Below the pieces are notes generated by a model. It worked only from the letters and a program-made list of their open reading frames with translations. It searched no databases and was not told the DNA's origin. From an uncultured Duncaniella sp. (lineage in GTDB: Bacteria; Bacteroidota; Bacteroidia; Bacteroidales; Muribaculaceae), in NCBI RefSeq assembly GCF_910577345.1, contig NZ_CAJTMT010000008.1:1-64000 (forward strand): a DNA stretch of 64,000 nucleotides, given 5' to 3'. Every line of letters begins with the position of its first letter. The first letter of the stretch is position 1. Both the position numbers and the translations under genes were made by a program. This document shows, in pieces, positions 8,946 to 18,004 of this stretch.

Positions 8946-9566
8946 ATGTTTCGCGGACTGCTGATAGGCATTCTCGTGTCGGCCCCAATGGGACCGATCG
9001 GTATGCTCTGCATCCAGCGCACACTCAACCGTGGGCGTTGGCCGGCATTCTTTACGGGTGTAGGAGCGGCATTGAGCGACCTGGTCTACTGCCTGCTCAC
9101 CGGTCTCGGCCTCTCGTTTGTCACGGACTTCATCGAATCCAACCAGAGCATCCTTCAGGTCATAGGTTCCGTGGTTCTGATGATTTATGCGGCCTATCTC
9201 TTTGTGGCCAATCCATCAAAGGCCCTGCAGCCTGCGGCGATGCACCCCAACAGCTATTGGAAGGATTTCGGAACAGGTTTCCTCTTCACCTTCTCCAATC
9301 CTCTGATTCTTTTCTTCATAATAGGCCTGTTTGCGCGTTTCAGTTTCCTCGCGCCGGAGTTCAAGGCATATCACTACGTTGGGGGCTACCTTTCCATCTT
9401 CCTCGGAGCCATCCTGTGGTGGTTCGGGGTGACATATTTTGTCAATAAGGTGCGCCGCCATTTCAACATCCGTTCTATGTGGCTGCTCAACCGTATCCTT
9501 GCAGGTGTCATCCTTATCATGGGGCTCTTCGGTTTCGTCACCGGCCTTAGCGAACTGTTTTTCTAA
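8946..9566 (+). CDS. LysE family translocator (amino-acid exporter-like)
   Basis: 206 residues from ATG 8946, which lies 28 bp after the -7 box. The inner-membrane protein has about six hydrophobic segments. The N-terminal motif SAPMGPIGMLCIQRTLNRG matches the LysE/RhtB family signature (xxPGPxxxx), and the following VGAALSDLVYCLL segment is the usual second helix. Members export amino acids or other small metabolites by proton exchange; the substrate here cannot be told from sequence. It is followed after 35 bp by the CBM9-like gene, so a two-gene transcript is possible. Confidence 0.85.
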   Translation: MFRGLLIGILVSAPMGPIGMLCIQRTLNRGRWPAFFTGVGAALSDLVYCLLTGLGLSFVTDFIESNQSILQVIGSVVLMIYAAYLFVANPSKALQPAAMHPNSYWKDFGTGFLFTFSNPLILFFIIGLFARFSFLAPEFKAYHYVGGYLSIFLGAILWWFGVTYFVNKVRRHFNIRSMWLLNRILAGVILIMGLFGFVTGLSELFF

Positions 9567-9601
9567 TATTCACTCATTCACTCTACTTATCTTTCCAACT
9601 T

Positions 9602-10282
9602 ATGTCCCAGACCTTACAGGTCCCCTTCATTGCGGATCTTGATTTTCTTAACACCGATGCCATCTTCAACCGTCTGGAATCATCCGGTGTGCGCCACAAT
9701 ATAGGTGAGCTTAACTGGAAGGATGAATACCCCTATCATCCTCTCACCACCTTCACCATCGCACACTCGGCAAAATATATCTATGTCAACTTCTTTGTGC
9801 GCTGTAACTATCTCCGTGCAGTGAATTTCGAAAACAATTCCCCTGTCCATGAGGATTCATGCGTGATGTTTTATCTGCGCAATCCCCAGTCGGACACCTA
9901 CGAATGTTTCGAGTTCAATTGCATAGGAGCCGTCAACGCTTCTCGCCGCAGGCTCACCGGAGCCGTAAACGAGGATGGCAGCAACACTGTTGAATCCACT
10001 CCGATGACCGATGAGGAAATCGCCTCCATCGCCGTTCTTCCTTCCTGCGGCCGTAGACCCTTCCGCGAGATAGAAGGGCTCTTCACATGGGACATCCTTG
10101 CCGCCATTCCTGTAAGCCTTATGGGTGTTGAATACAAGGAAGGCCCCCTCACGCTTAACGGCAACTTCTTCAAATGCGCCTCAGGCACCTCCCAGCCCCA
10201 CTTCCTCAGTTGGTCACCCGTCATCTCCCCCAAGCCCGACTTCAACCGCCCCGCCTCCTTCGGCGACATAATCCTGCAATAA
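9602..10282 (+). CDS. CBM9-like (carbohydrate-binding family 9-like) protein
   Basis: 226 residues, no signal peptide. The core matches Bacteroidetes CBM9_2-like proteins: YIYVNFFVRCNYLRAV, then VHEDSCVMFYL and FEFNCIGAVNAS. In such proteins the DSC-x-E/M-F and FNCIG segments are conserved. The function is presumed glycan binding or an uncharacterised role; the absence of an export signal suggests a cytoplasmic protein, which is odd for a carbohydrate-binding module. A bidirectional terminator (10337-10373) separates it from the convergent gdhA. Confidence 0.75.
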   Translation: MSQTLQVPFIADLDFLNTDAIFNRLESSGVRHNIGELNWKDEYPYHPLTTFTIAHSAKYIYVNFFVRCNYLRAVNFENNSPVHEDSCVMFYLRNPQSDTYECFEFNCIGAVNASRRRLTGAVNEDGSNTVESTPMTDEEIASIAVLPSCGRRPFREIEGLFTWDILAAIPVSLMGVEYKEGPLTLNGNFFKCASGTSQPHFLSWSPVISPKPDFNRPASFGDIILQ

Positions 10283-10336
10283 TCGACATATAAAACACGT
10301 TAATTGTTCATTGAACATTATGGTCTGATAGAAAGG

Positions 10337-10373
10337 AATCCCCTGCCAAGGCTTCACAGCCAGGCAGGGGATT
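10337..10373. terminator. Bidirectional terminator between convergent genes
   Basis: AATCCCCTGCC (10337-10347) pairs perfectly with GGCAGGGGATT (10363-10373), an 11-bp stem with a 15-nt loop between two converging genes. T runs on each side are short. Confidence 0.75.
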
Positions 10374-10439
10374 AATTGTGTGTATCAAAGCGTTAAACGT
10401 TAAATTTAATATGGTAATGTATAGCTGAAAAGAGTAATC

Positions 10440-11777
10440 TTAGAGGATACCTTGTGCCATCATGGCGCGGGCAACTTTCATGAAGCCTGCAACGTTGGCA
10501 CCACGGACATAGTTGATATAGCCGTCGGCCTCGGTGCCATACTTGACACACTGCTTGTGGATTTCGGCCATGATGTCCTTGAGTTTCTTGTCGACTTCCT
10601 CAGCGCTCCATGAGAGTTTCTGGGAGTTCTGAGCCATTTCAAGACCTGAAACGGAAACACCACCTGCATTGGCAGCCTTGCCGGGAGCATAGAGGATGCG
10701 AGCTTTCTGGAATTCGCGGATGGCTTCGGGTGTAGAGGGCATGTTGGCACCTTCGCTGACAGCAATACAGCCGTTGGCAATGAGGGCGCGTGCATCGTCA
10801 CCGTCAATTTCATTCTGTGTGGCGGAAGGCATGGCGATATCACATGCGACATGATGCCAGGGACGCTCACCTTCGAAGTACTGACATTCGTATTCCTCAG
10901 CAAATTCGCGGATACGGCCACGATAGATGTTCTTAAGCTTGAAGATATAGTCGAGCTGTTCGCGTGTGAGTCCGTCGGGGACATAGATTGAACCGTCGCT
11001 GTCGCTCATCGAAACCACTTTTGCACCAAGGCTGAGGAGCTTTTCGGCAGTATAGGTGGCCACATTGCCTGAGCCAGAGATGGCTACGCGCTTGCCTTCG
11101 ATGTCGAGACCGCGGGTCTTGAGCATTTCAAGAAGGAAGTAGACGTTGCCATAACCGGTTGCCTCGGGACGGATAAGAGAGCCGCCAAACTCGATGCCCT
11201 TACCAGTGAAGGTGCCTGTAAATTCACGGGCCATCTTCTTATATTCACCGAACATGTAGCCCACTTCACGGCCACCAACGCCTATATCACCTGCGGGTAC
11301 GTCGGTGTCGGGACCGATCTGACGCCAAAGTTCCTGAATGAATGCCTGACAGAAGCGCATCACTTCCATGTCGCTCTTGCCACGGGGCGAGAAGTCGCTA
11401 CCGCCTTTGGCACCGCCCATCGCGAGAGTGGTGAGGGAATTCTTGAATGTCTGCTCGAAAGCGAGGAACTTGAGGATTGAGAGGTTTACTGAAGAGTGGA
11501 AACGGATGCCGCCTTTGTACGGGCCAATGGCATTGTTGTGCTGAACGCGGTAGCCCATGTTGTTGTGGACCTTACCCTTGTCGTCGACCCACGACACACG
11601 GAATGCAAAAATTCGGTCGGGAATGCAAAGACGCTCGATAAGGTTATAGCGTTCGAATTCGGGATTTTCATTATAGACATCTTCAATAGAGGTCAATACC
11701 TCTTCCACAGCCTGAATATACTCAGGTTCATTAGGAAAACGACGTTTCAGTTCGTCGACAACTGCTACTGCATTCAT
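10440..11777 (-). CDS. gdhA: NADP-specific glutamate dehydrogenase
   Basis: 445 residues, the normal size for the hexameric bacterial enzyme. It makes glutamate from 2-oxoglutarate and ammonium and is the main ammonium-assimilating enzyme in many gut Bacteroidetes. Visible are GPYKGGIRFHSSVNLS, the catalytic Lys segment LAMGGAKGGSDF, the GDIGVGGREVGYMFG motif, the Rossmann motif SGSGNVATYTAEK, and SATQNEIDGDDA in the coenzyme domain. It has its own strong promoter at 11882-11912, with a leader of about 95 nt, and ends at the bidirectional terminator 10337-10373. Confidence 0.97.
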   Translation of the reverse strand: MNAVAVVDELKRRFPNEPEYIQAVEEVLTSIEDVYNENPEFERYNLIERLCIPDRIFAFRVSWVDDKGKVHNNMGYRVQHNNAIGPYKGGIRFHSSVNLSILKFLAFEQTFKNSLTTLAMGGAKGGSDFSPRGKSDMEVMRFCQAFIQELWRQIGPDTDVPAGDIGVGGREVGYMFGEYKKMAREFTGTFTGKGIEFGGSLIRPEATGYGNVYFLLEMLKTRGLDIEGKRVAISGSGNVATYTAEKLLSLGAKVVSMSDSDGSIYVPDGLTREQLDYIFKLKNIYRGRIREFAEEYECQYFEGERPWHHVACDIAMPSATQNEIDGDDARALIANGCIAVSEGANMPSTPEAIREFQKARILYAPGKAANAGGVSVSGLEMAQNSQKLSWSAEEVDKKLKDIMAEIHKQCVKYGTEADGYINYVRGANVAGFMKVARAMMAQGIL

Positions 11778-11881
11778 ACCTTTGGAAATTGGAATTTATG
11801 TATATTTTTTACTATGTAACTCTTTTCTCTGTAATTTATTTTTTTACAAACATATTGAAAGTAAAATCTTACTTTTCGCTA

Positions 11882-11912
11882 CAAAGTTAAAGCTTTTAAC
11901 CGTAATTGCAAA
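11882..11912 (-). promoter_or_regulatory. Promoter of gdhA
   Basis: On the minus strand TTTG (11912-11909), a 19-bp spacer and TAACTTTG (11889-11882). This predicts a start near 11876 and a 5' leader near 100 nt, long for this genome and able to hold regulatory structure, although none is obvious by eye. Confidence 0.85.
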
Positions 11913-12312
11913 ATTTTTGCTATATTTCTGCGCAATTTTCGATAAATATGTGTGTTTATGCTGCCATGTTGAGGTTGACTGACAGAAATAGAGCTGTGAT
12001 GGCGGTGGTTTCGGATGGGCGTTTGTATTGTAGTTGAATTGTATCAACTGATAAAAAAGGAGTGGCAGATATCTGAGCAGTGTCCAAGGGAAGTAATTCT
12101 CAAAATAAATTTTAGAAAACGATTTGTGTAATACGAGCTTATTTGATGTCCTAATTGTGTAGGAATTTGGTGTTCCAAAAATCTTTACTCCTTACTTGTT
12201 GTAAGGATGAGGATGGAGGCATTATCCTGATAATAAGGTTATGTATCTGATGTAAGATAAAAGAATAATTCATTATCTGCAAATGCTTTCATAATAGAAG
12301 GTTGGTTTGAAT
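11913..12312. other. A+T-rich gap with no recognised gene
   Basis: About 400 bp between the gdhA promoter and the end of the next minus-strand gene. No ORF of convincing composition, RNA gene, repeat or clear terminator was seen. Base composition is A+T-rich and matches the accessory stretch that begins here. Confidence 0.6.
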
Positions 12313-13185
12313 TCATTGTTTGTGTTGAGTAAATCGGTCGATGGTATGCTCCAGAATTCTGAGTCTTTCGGGGTCCTCCCATATTATGGGGTTGGTGGTG
12401 ATGTTGAAGGAATTGACTCGGATGTTGTCCTTGATTCCCAAGTCACCGAAGTCACCGGATGTGAATGCGTCCAGCTCAGATTTTGTTACGATATAACTTC
12501 GGCGCGTTCTTGTCCTGCCCATCCGGCCGGAGGAAGGCATCATTATCGGAAAGATTTTTCTTAGGACATAATTTGGAGGACATGGGATGCCGGCAGTGGT
12601 CTGTGGGGCGATTGTATCTGTTATGTTGTAATGATTGTGTATCTCCTCTCCTAAAAAGGCATAGCTTACAACGGCTCTATACAGTGTATCTTCCGTATGG
12701 TTCACGACATAGGAACCGGTTGGCATGAAGTTTTCATAAAATGGGATTGTGTGCCTTGTCGTGACCTCATATTTGCCTTGTTCTGTTCGGATTAAAGTGA
12801 TGTCAGGGAAAATCCATCGGCAGAAGAAAATCACGCCGACGTTAATGGTAGAGCATAATGCAAGAACCAAAAAGATATGATTAAGCCTCGTCGTTTTTGA
12901 CCACACCCTGCAACCCGGAGTCTTTTTCAATGTCAGCAGGGCCAGAATTAAAGTCAGGAGAACTGAGATAACAGCGTAGACGGCAGTGCATATATCATGT
13001 CTGCAAAGAAAATAATATAATCCAAAAGTGATTAAAGTAGAGACGAGGCAGGATGTTATCATCACCATTTGTGATGGCGGTTTGTCAACCGGATTTTTAC
13101 GCAGGTAGCTGATCTGGCACTTAGTCATAAGCCGGATTAATAACGCTGCCATAATGACAAACAATAGCATGGTGTATACTTCCAT
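12313..13185 (-). CDS. Membrane protein of unknown function
   Basis: 290 residues from the ATG at 13185; a start at 13254 would overlap the promoter at 13224-13231. Four hydrophobic segments fill roughly the first 135 residues (MLLFVIMAALLI; MITSCLVSTLITFGLYYFL; TAVYAVISVLLTLILALL; HIFLVLALCSTINVGVIFF). A soluble domain of about 150 residues follows, with a hydrophilic C-terminus. I do not recognise the family. It is a single gene with its own promoter, at the edge of the A+T-rich accessory stretch. Confidence 0.6.
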   Translation of the reverse strand: MEVYTMLLFVIMAALLIRLMTKCQISYLRKNPVDKPPSQMVMITSCLVSTLITFGLYYFLCRHDICTAVYAVISVLLTLILALLTLKKTPGCRVWSKTTRLNHIFLVLALCSTINVGVIFFCRWIFPDITLIRTEQGKYEVTTRHTIPFYENFMPTGSYVVNHTEDTLYRAVVSYAFLGEEIHNHYNITDTIAPQTTAGIPCPPNYVLRKIFPIMMPSSGRMGRTRTRRSYIVTKSELDAFTSGDFGDLGIKDNIRVNSFNITTNPIIWEDPERLRILEHTIDRFTQHKQ

Positions 13186-13223
13186 AATTTCTACTTTCTT
13201 GGTAAGGAGTGATTGATTAGGTG

Positions 13224-13231
13224 CAAATATA
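13224..13231 (-). promoter_or_regulatory. -7 box for the membrane-protein gene
   Basis: TATATTTG on the minus strand. The -33 candidate is only CTTG (13255-13252) at a 20-bp spacing. Sets the start codon at 13185 rather than 13254. Confidence 0.6.
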
Positions 13232-13280
13232 ATCCAATCAACCGTAATAAACAAGAAAAAACGAACGGATATGGCTAAAT

Positions 13281-13314
13281 AAAAACGGCGTAACCGATTG
13301 GCAACGCTGTTTTT
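13281..13314 (-). terminator. Terminator of the DUF262 operon
   Basis: AAAAACGGCGT (13281-13291) and ACGCTGTTTTT (13304-13314) pair with one G-T wobble. Read on the minus strand, the hairpin is followed by a T run (TTTTTATTT). It lies 120 bp beyond the stop at 13434. Confidence 0.7.
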
Positions 13315-13433
13315 ATCTGTTGGGTCCTGTTGATAGAACCAGAAACATATAAATTATAAAGTTTTCGGTTTACGCTTAAATCTGAGAAAAATAGATATTG
13401 ATATTTCTTGATTAACTCAAAACGTAAAGTCCA

Positions 13434-15305
13434 TTATAGTCCACAAGCTTGTTTAAGTAAATTGAGCATCTCTGCCTCATGCTTTGAGCAAGTTTCATCC
13501 CGCCACAATTTGCTGTCTTCGGTCGTTATTTTACTCATTCTACGAAGTTTTAAACTACCTTTGCTAATCATCTCTTGGAAAGTTGATTTCTTTGCACTTG
13601 GATGCATATTGGAAAATTTGGAGTTTACGTTTCTTTGAATCAAGCATAAGTTACCGAAGCGATTCACACCTTCTGCTCTATCGTCTTCCCAACGAGGGAA
13701 ACTTCCTTCAGAAGGATTACGAGGATACCAATGTTCCACTGAGTTCCGGAATTCAAAATCAAAGTCTTCGTTCTTATCTTCCCTCCAAAGCAAGTAATCG
13801 AGATAGTTGAGAACCATATGACTTGTAGCAACACCTAAATATAGATTGTGTTCATCGCTTAAGAACTCGACAACCGGCTTCTGGGCTATATTATTTACCA
13901 ATTCTTTATAAATCCATCCTTCCTTTACTCGGGACATGAAATAGTCTGTCAACCAGATAAGAAGATCAGTAATCCAGTGCATGACTTTGGGAGATGTGTA
14001 GGACACACGCATTGCAGCCTGAAGCATAAGAATCTCTTTATTGCATTCTGCATTATAGCGTTGACGGAGAGCCACTACCTTAGTGAGACTGTATATAGCT
14101 TTCTTGTTTCCTCCCTGACCAGATGAATACATTTCTTTAAGACTCCATTCCCCGTCTTGAGCCGTATCACCGATAAACTCACGCTTGATAATATACCGAT
14201 CAAACAAAAAGCGAGTTCTCAACAGATAGATTCCAAATTCTTTGACAAAAGAGGCTGAATCGATTTCCTTGTCATTAATTCGTCCGTTGTTTAGTACTTG
14301 CTCAAAAGCCTCAACCAGTTTTTTGTCATCCAACATTTTATCAAGCAAAGGAGTTGTTGATGTAATATTTTTTGAGTGAACAAAGACTCGAAGGGTGTGC
14401 AGAAGGAAATATGGAAAATCAATGACGCTCTCGAATCGCGCTTTTTGATTTTCCTCGTTATACCCTTTCTCAACTTCTATTTTGAAGTCGTCTTTTATAG
14501 CCTCTATCATGGAATAGCCCTTATCCGGAGTCTTGGCTATTGATAAAGAAGTATACTTTTTTAGTTTTGCGCAGGGTATCTCATTCCAGCAAGTTCCAAA
14601 AATTTCTTCTCGCACAGTCTTTGAAAAATGCATCTGGACGTATCCATCCATATTTCTGCAAGCATCCCAGATTGTAGCAAATATTGTTTGCCACTTCTTG
14701 TTGCATTGGAGATGAGCCATTAATTTTGCTTTGAGTACATCACTTTGTTCCAATTGTTCACCGCGAGTATTCATTATCTCGAAATAATGGTTAAGGTCAG
14801 TATGTTCGGGCACTTCTATTCGGTAAATAACGGTTCTGCTAAGTTTTTCCTTTAGTATGTTAAGATCTATAGAAGTGAGCTTATCTTTAATAATTTTATA
14901 GCCAGTCACAAGTTCCTGCTGAATTCTATTATTGTCAATCAATTCAGTCGATGTCTCAGATACAATCGTTCCTATGTGGTTCAAGGTATAATTACTTTTG
15001 TCTCTACAATCAAAACGCAGGGCAGTGAATTCTTCATTCTTGAATTCTTCCAGAAAATTCAGCAATAGGAAGATGGTTGTCAATCGTTGTTGTCCATCGA
15101 TGACTTCAAACGCATTTTCTCTACGATGTACAATAAGTGAACCTATGAAGTATTGCCCGGTGGGTGGTATGTCCATTATGTCATCAATTAGTTGGTTGAT
15201 GTGCTTATCTTCCCATGCATATCCGCGCTGATAAAGCGGGACAAAATAGCGTTCACATGTAAATATATTAGTGTCTTTGTTTATGATGTGTAGTTCAGTA
15301 ACCAT
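13434..15305 (-). CDS. DUF262 and DUF1524 domain protein (GmrSD-like nuclease candidate)
   Basis: 623 residues. An N-terminal DUF262 domain shows VPLYQRGYAW (22-31), the HRRENAFEV strand and DGQQRLT (70-76), a ParB/Srx-like NTPase-type fold. A C-terminal DUF1524-like region has EHWYPRNP, GNLCLIQRNVNSKFS and a Lys/Ser-rich tail, the H...N...H layout of His-Me finger nucleases. Known relatives with both domains act in type IV restriction (GmrSD) or phosphorothioate-linked defence (SspE); that role here is inference. The gene begins 2 bp after the stop of the other DUF262 gene, so the two are one operon and probably one complex. Composition is A+T-rich compared with neighbours. Confidence 0.8.
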   Translation of the reverse strand: MVTELHIINKDTNIFTCERYFVPLYQRGYAWEDKHINQLIDDIMDIPPTGQYFIGSLIVHRRENAFEVIDGQQRLTTIFLLLNFLEEFKNEEFTALRFDCRDKSNYTLNHIGTIVSETSTELIDNNRIQQELVTGYKIIKDKLTSIDLNILKEKLSRTVIYRIEVPEHTDLNHYFEIMNTRGEQLEQSDVLKAKLMAHLQCNKKWQTIFATIWDACRNMDGYVQMHFSKTVREEIFGTCWNEIPCAKLKKYTSLSIAKTPDKGYSMIEAIKDDFKIEVEKGYNEENQKARFESVIDFPYFLLHTLRVFVHSKNITSTTPLLDKMLDDKKLVEAFEQVLNNGRINDKEIDSASFVKEFGIYLLRTRFLFDRYIIKREFIGDTAQDGEWSLKEMYSSGQGGNKKAIYSLTKVVALRQRYNAECNKEILMLQAAMRVSYTSPKVMHWITDLLIWLTDYFMSRVKEGWIYKELVNNIAQKPVVEFLSDEHNLYLGVATSHMVLNYLDYLLWREDKNEDFDFEFRNSVEHWYPRNPSEGSFPRWEDDRAEGVNRFGNLCLIQRNVNSKFSNMHPSAKKSTFQEMISKGSLKLRRMSKITTEDSKLWRDETCSKHEAEMLNLLKQACGL

Positions 15306-15307
15306 AA

Positions 15308-16567
15308 TTATCGTTTCATGTTTTTTAGAAGTTCAAGAAGCCTGTTGCGCTCATCTTTACAATTACTGGCTGAGATCTCATTCGGGATGCTTATAATTAT
15401 ATTGCCAATATTTGAATGGATTCGAGTCTGTGAGATAATGGAAAAAATAGGTAGGCTATTGTTAATGCCATCTCCTACAGCGTATTTATTGATTGAATCA
15501 AACGACAAATTATCAAGCTCGACACGCAACATGAAGGCCCACATGAAGAGTTTTTTCATAGCCAACGGATCAAGGACATGAAATCTATCATAGTACAACA
15601 GAAGAGTCGCTTTATAGAGTTTCCTAACATGCTTCATTCCAATGCTACACTGCTTGTTCTCAAAAAAATCGCGCATCTCCAATAGGTTTTGATTATTTTT
15701 TAATTCGGCTTCTATGTTACCTATTAGTCGAAGATAATGTTCTACCATTTCAAAGAAGTTACTGCCTGCGATAAATGGTTCCGTTATCTGAAAACAGGGC
15801 ATTGACCTATAGGTGCGATGTGCAAAAGTATATGAACAATCAAGCGCAACACCTTTGTATGTGTCAATGTCTTTATTTGTAAATTCCCATGTTCTACGAC
15901 CTCTAGACCAATTCCATATTGGAAAAAGGTAGTCGCTAAAAAGTTCTCGTATTTTAATAACTTCTTTTGCCTCCCATTTAGTTACGGCATATTCCATATC
16001 GTAAGAATTGCCTTGTATTTCTCTAAGGTGATATGCTTTAAGTAAGTCATGAGGATCAAGAGCTCGGCCACGTGTGTTCTGTGAATCAAAAAGCTGGAAA
16101 GCTTCAGACTCTTTATCAACATATATTACAACTACTTCTAGTATATCTTTCATTGATTTAAGAAATTCGAATTTATCCTTATCCTTGCGGAGAGAGAACC
16201 ACTCTTTGATGCATTGGTAGTTTTGATGGAGATGAGTTAAAGTAATTTTGTCTTCAAAAGTACAGTTCATAATACAATTATGAAAAGACGCATCCAAATA
16301 GTGGTTTAGTAGTGTAAGAGAAATCATACGCTGTTGGCCATCAACCACATTTAGCATATTTCTCTCTCTATGCAATATTATAGTGCCAATTCGATATTTA
16401 AACTCTGGATATCTTCTTTTCTCAATAATTGCGTGTTCAATGTCCAAAAGCAAATCCGTTATATTTTGAACGCTCCATTTATATGGACGCTGATATCTAG
16501 GAATGCTTATGTCTTTTCTTAAGCAATCATTTACAGGAATAATTTCAATATTATTCTTGATCATCAT
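15308..16567 (-). CDS. DUF262 domain protein without nuclease tail
   Basis: 419 residues. The DUF262 motifs IPRYQRPYKW (22-31) and DGQQR (76-80), with LHRERNMLNV between them, are clear. The C-terminal half is helical and has no DUF1524 H/N motif that I can see, in contrast with its partner. The other half of the pair starts two bases after this stop. A likely reading is a regulatory or sensing subunit together with a nuclease subunit. ATG at 16567 is used; an ATG one codon later is also possible. No clear promoter is visible in the 132-bp gap upstream. Confidence 0.78.
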   Translation of the reverse strand: MMIKNNIEIIPVNDCLRKDISIPRYQRPYKWSVQNITDLLLDIEHAIIEKRRYPEFKYRIGTIILHRERNMLNVVDGQQRMISLTLLNHYLDASFHNCIMNCTFEDKITLTHLHQNYQCIKEWFSLRKDKDKFEFLKSMKDILEVVVIYVDKESEAFQLFDSQNTRGRALDPHDLLKAYHLREIQGNSYDMEYAVTKWEAKEVIKIRELFSDYLFPIWNWSRGRRTWEFTNKDIDTYKGVALDCSYTFAHRTYRSMPCFQITEPFIAGSNFFEMVEHYLRLIGNIEAELKNNQNLLEMRDFFENKQCSIGMKHVRKLYKATLLLYYDRFHVLDPLAMKKLFMWAFMLRVELDNLSFDSINKYAVGDGINNSLPIFSIISQTRIHSNIGNIIISIPNEISASNCKDERNRLLELLKNMKR

Positions 16568-16699
16568 ATATGTTACTATCTTTACATTGTTGAGAAACCG
16601 TTTCTATAACAAGTCGTTCTGTGAGAATTCGCATTGTTTCAAAAATTGAGAATGACATTGAATCCTAATGTGTATCTCTCTGATAATATTTGCCGTGAA

Positions 16700-17791
16700 T
16701 CATGTCTTTTGATTTTTTACAATCCACTTCACATGCTTGGTAGAGCCGGTGCGCGAGAGAATCTGCTTGTCTTTTAGTGATTTTATTACACGGTCGATGG
16801 TACTGGTGGAGAGGCCAATTGTTTCTGCGAGCCGGGCTATGGAGATGCTGTTGTCGGCCATAATGGATTTCAACACGGCTGTTTCTTTCAGAGATAGGTC
16901 TTCGGGCATCACGCTTGAAACGTCATTTTGAGGTTTCAACGCTTCTGAAACATCATTTTGGGGTTTCTCGGATTGCCAACGGATGTGTAGGTAGCGGTTT
17001 TTCAGTTCGTTGGTTTCTCCGAGTAGAAGGTTGCGGAGAAAGAACACGAGATATTCTATTGTTGGCTCAATCCCTTTGGCTACATTACGATAGTTGGCTC
17101 GAACAAGAGCATTACGGAAATACCATGAATGAGCCTTGAACATATCATTCTCTGCCTTGTAGCCTAGTGAGCGAAGATATTTGATGGTGAATACAGCTGT
17201 GGTTCTCGTATTACCCTCAGGGAAAGGATGTATCTGCCACAATCCGGATATGAATCGGGCGATATGTTCGATTATCTGCTCTTGTGACAAGCCTCTATAG
17301 GAGAATTTTCGCTCTTGCTCCAAGTCATATTCAATGGTGCGGACAAGGTCTTCATTCGGGCCATAAAGCACCGAAGCACCATCGAGCACCCATTCCTTCT
17401 TGGTGATGTCATAACGACGGAACTCACCGGCGTGTTTCATTGCGCCCTTAAATATGCGGCGATGTATGCCTGCCAGCCCGGCTACACTGAACACAAAAGC
17501 ATCAGTAGAAAGCTCTCGCACAATATTTTTAGATACCTCGTCAGCTTCCTTCACATCTTCAGGTATATCACGGGCAGCTTCGCTCTGATAATATGTTTTG
17601 ATGAGCCTATCAACGCCATCAATGTCCACATCCCCCTCGATGTGGCGTTTGGCCGTCTCGACGAGATAGTCTGACACTTCCAGCCCATCCACCTTCTGTA
17701 GCCCGATGGCCGTCTGCCACAGCTCCGCCCGCTCCTTCGGTCCCGGCTCGGTGGCGCGTAGATATTGTTCAAATTCATCGTAGTGCTCCAT
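16700..17791 (-). CDS. Fic family protein with C-terminal winged helix
   Basis: 363 residues. The Fic motif HPFPEGNTRTT is at 188-198: the catalytic His188 and the phosphate-binding GNTR are present, but the second Arg of canonical HxFx(D/E)GNxRxxR is absent, as in a common Bacteroidetes subgroup. Fic enzymes transfer AMP or other phosphate-containing groups to protein hydroxyls. A winged-helix DNA-binding domain (about 290-355, ETAVLKSIMADNSISIARLAETIG...STSTIDRVIKSL) forms the C-terminus. The promoter at 17797-17827 lies so close that the mRNA may be leaderless. It probably regulates itself or modifies a host target; neither is shown. Confidence 0.88.
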   Translation of the reverse strand: MEHYDEFEQYLRATEPGPKERAELWQTAIGLQKVDGLEVSDYLVETAKRHIEGDVDIDGVDRLIKTYYQSEAARDIPEDVKEADEVSKNIVRELSTDAFVFSVAGLAGIHRRIFKGAMKHAGEFRRYDITKKEWVLDGASVLYGPNEDLVRTIEYDLEQERKFSYRGLSQEQIIEHIARFISGLWQIHPFPEGNTRTTAVFTIKYLRSLGYKAENDMFKAHSWYFRNALVRANYRNVAKGIEPTIEYLVFFLRNLLLGETNELKNRYLHIRWQSEKPQNDVSEALKPQNDVSSVMPEDLSLKETAVLKSIMADNSISIARLAETIGLSTSTIDRVIKSLKDKQILSRTGSTKHVKWIVKNQKT

Positions 17792-17796
17792 GAATG

Positions 17797-17827
17797 CAAA
17801 TTTAGGATAAATATTTAATAAAACAAA
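17797..17827 (-). promoter_or_regulatory. Promoter of the Fic gene
   Basis: On the minus strand TTTG (17827-17824), a 19-bp spacer and TAAATTTG (17804-17797). Transcription should begin within a few bases of the ATG at 17791. The -33 box is part of the terminator stem of the upstream ATPase gene. Confidence 0.8.
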
Positions 17828-17862
17828 ATGGAGTGCAACCGATTAGGTCACACTCCATTTTG
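17824..17862 (-). terminator. Terminator of the AAA/DUF4143 gene (perhaps the original dnaK terminator)
   Basis: CAAAATGGAGTG (17824-17835) and CACTCCATTTTG (17851-17862) form a perfect 12-bp stem. On the minus strand a T-rich tail (TTTTATT) follows. It sits 19 bp beyond the duplicated dnaK end at 17881-17900, so it may once have terminated dnaK. Confidence 0.8.
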
Positions 17863-17880
17863 AAGTTATATTTTTTAGGG

Positions 17881-17900
17881 ATTACTTCACTTCCTCGAAT
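17881..17900 (-). repeat. Exact 20-bp copy of the dnaK 3' end (att-like site)
   Basis: attacttcacttcctcgaat occurs here and again at 19407-19426, where it encodes the last six residues and stop of DnaK. Same orientation, 1526 bp apart. The segment between carries the AAA/DUF4143 gene. This is the pattern left by site-specific insertion at a gene 3' end. Confidence 0.85.
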
Positions 17901-18004
17901 ATCGAGAGTGTTGGTTAATAGAGTATTATGTCTACGTGTTCCAAATATGACAATTCTAAAATCTATTGTAAGCAAGTTAGATCAATAATACCTGCCAGCA
18001 AAGG

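Noticed and set aside
13186..13254. Earlier ATG for the membrane-protein gene
   Set aside because: The TATATTTG box at 13224-13231 lies inside this segment.
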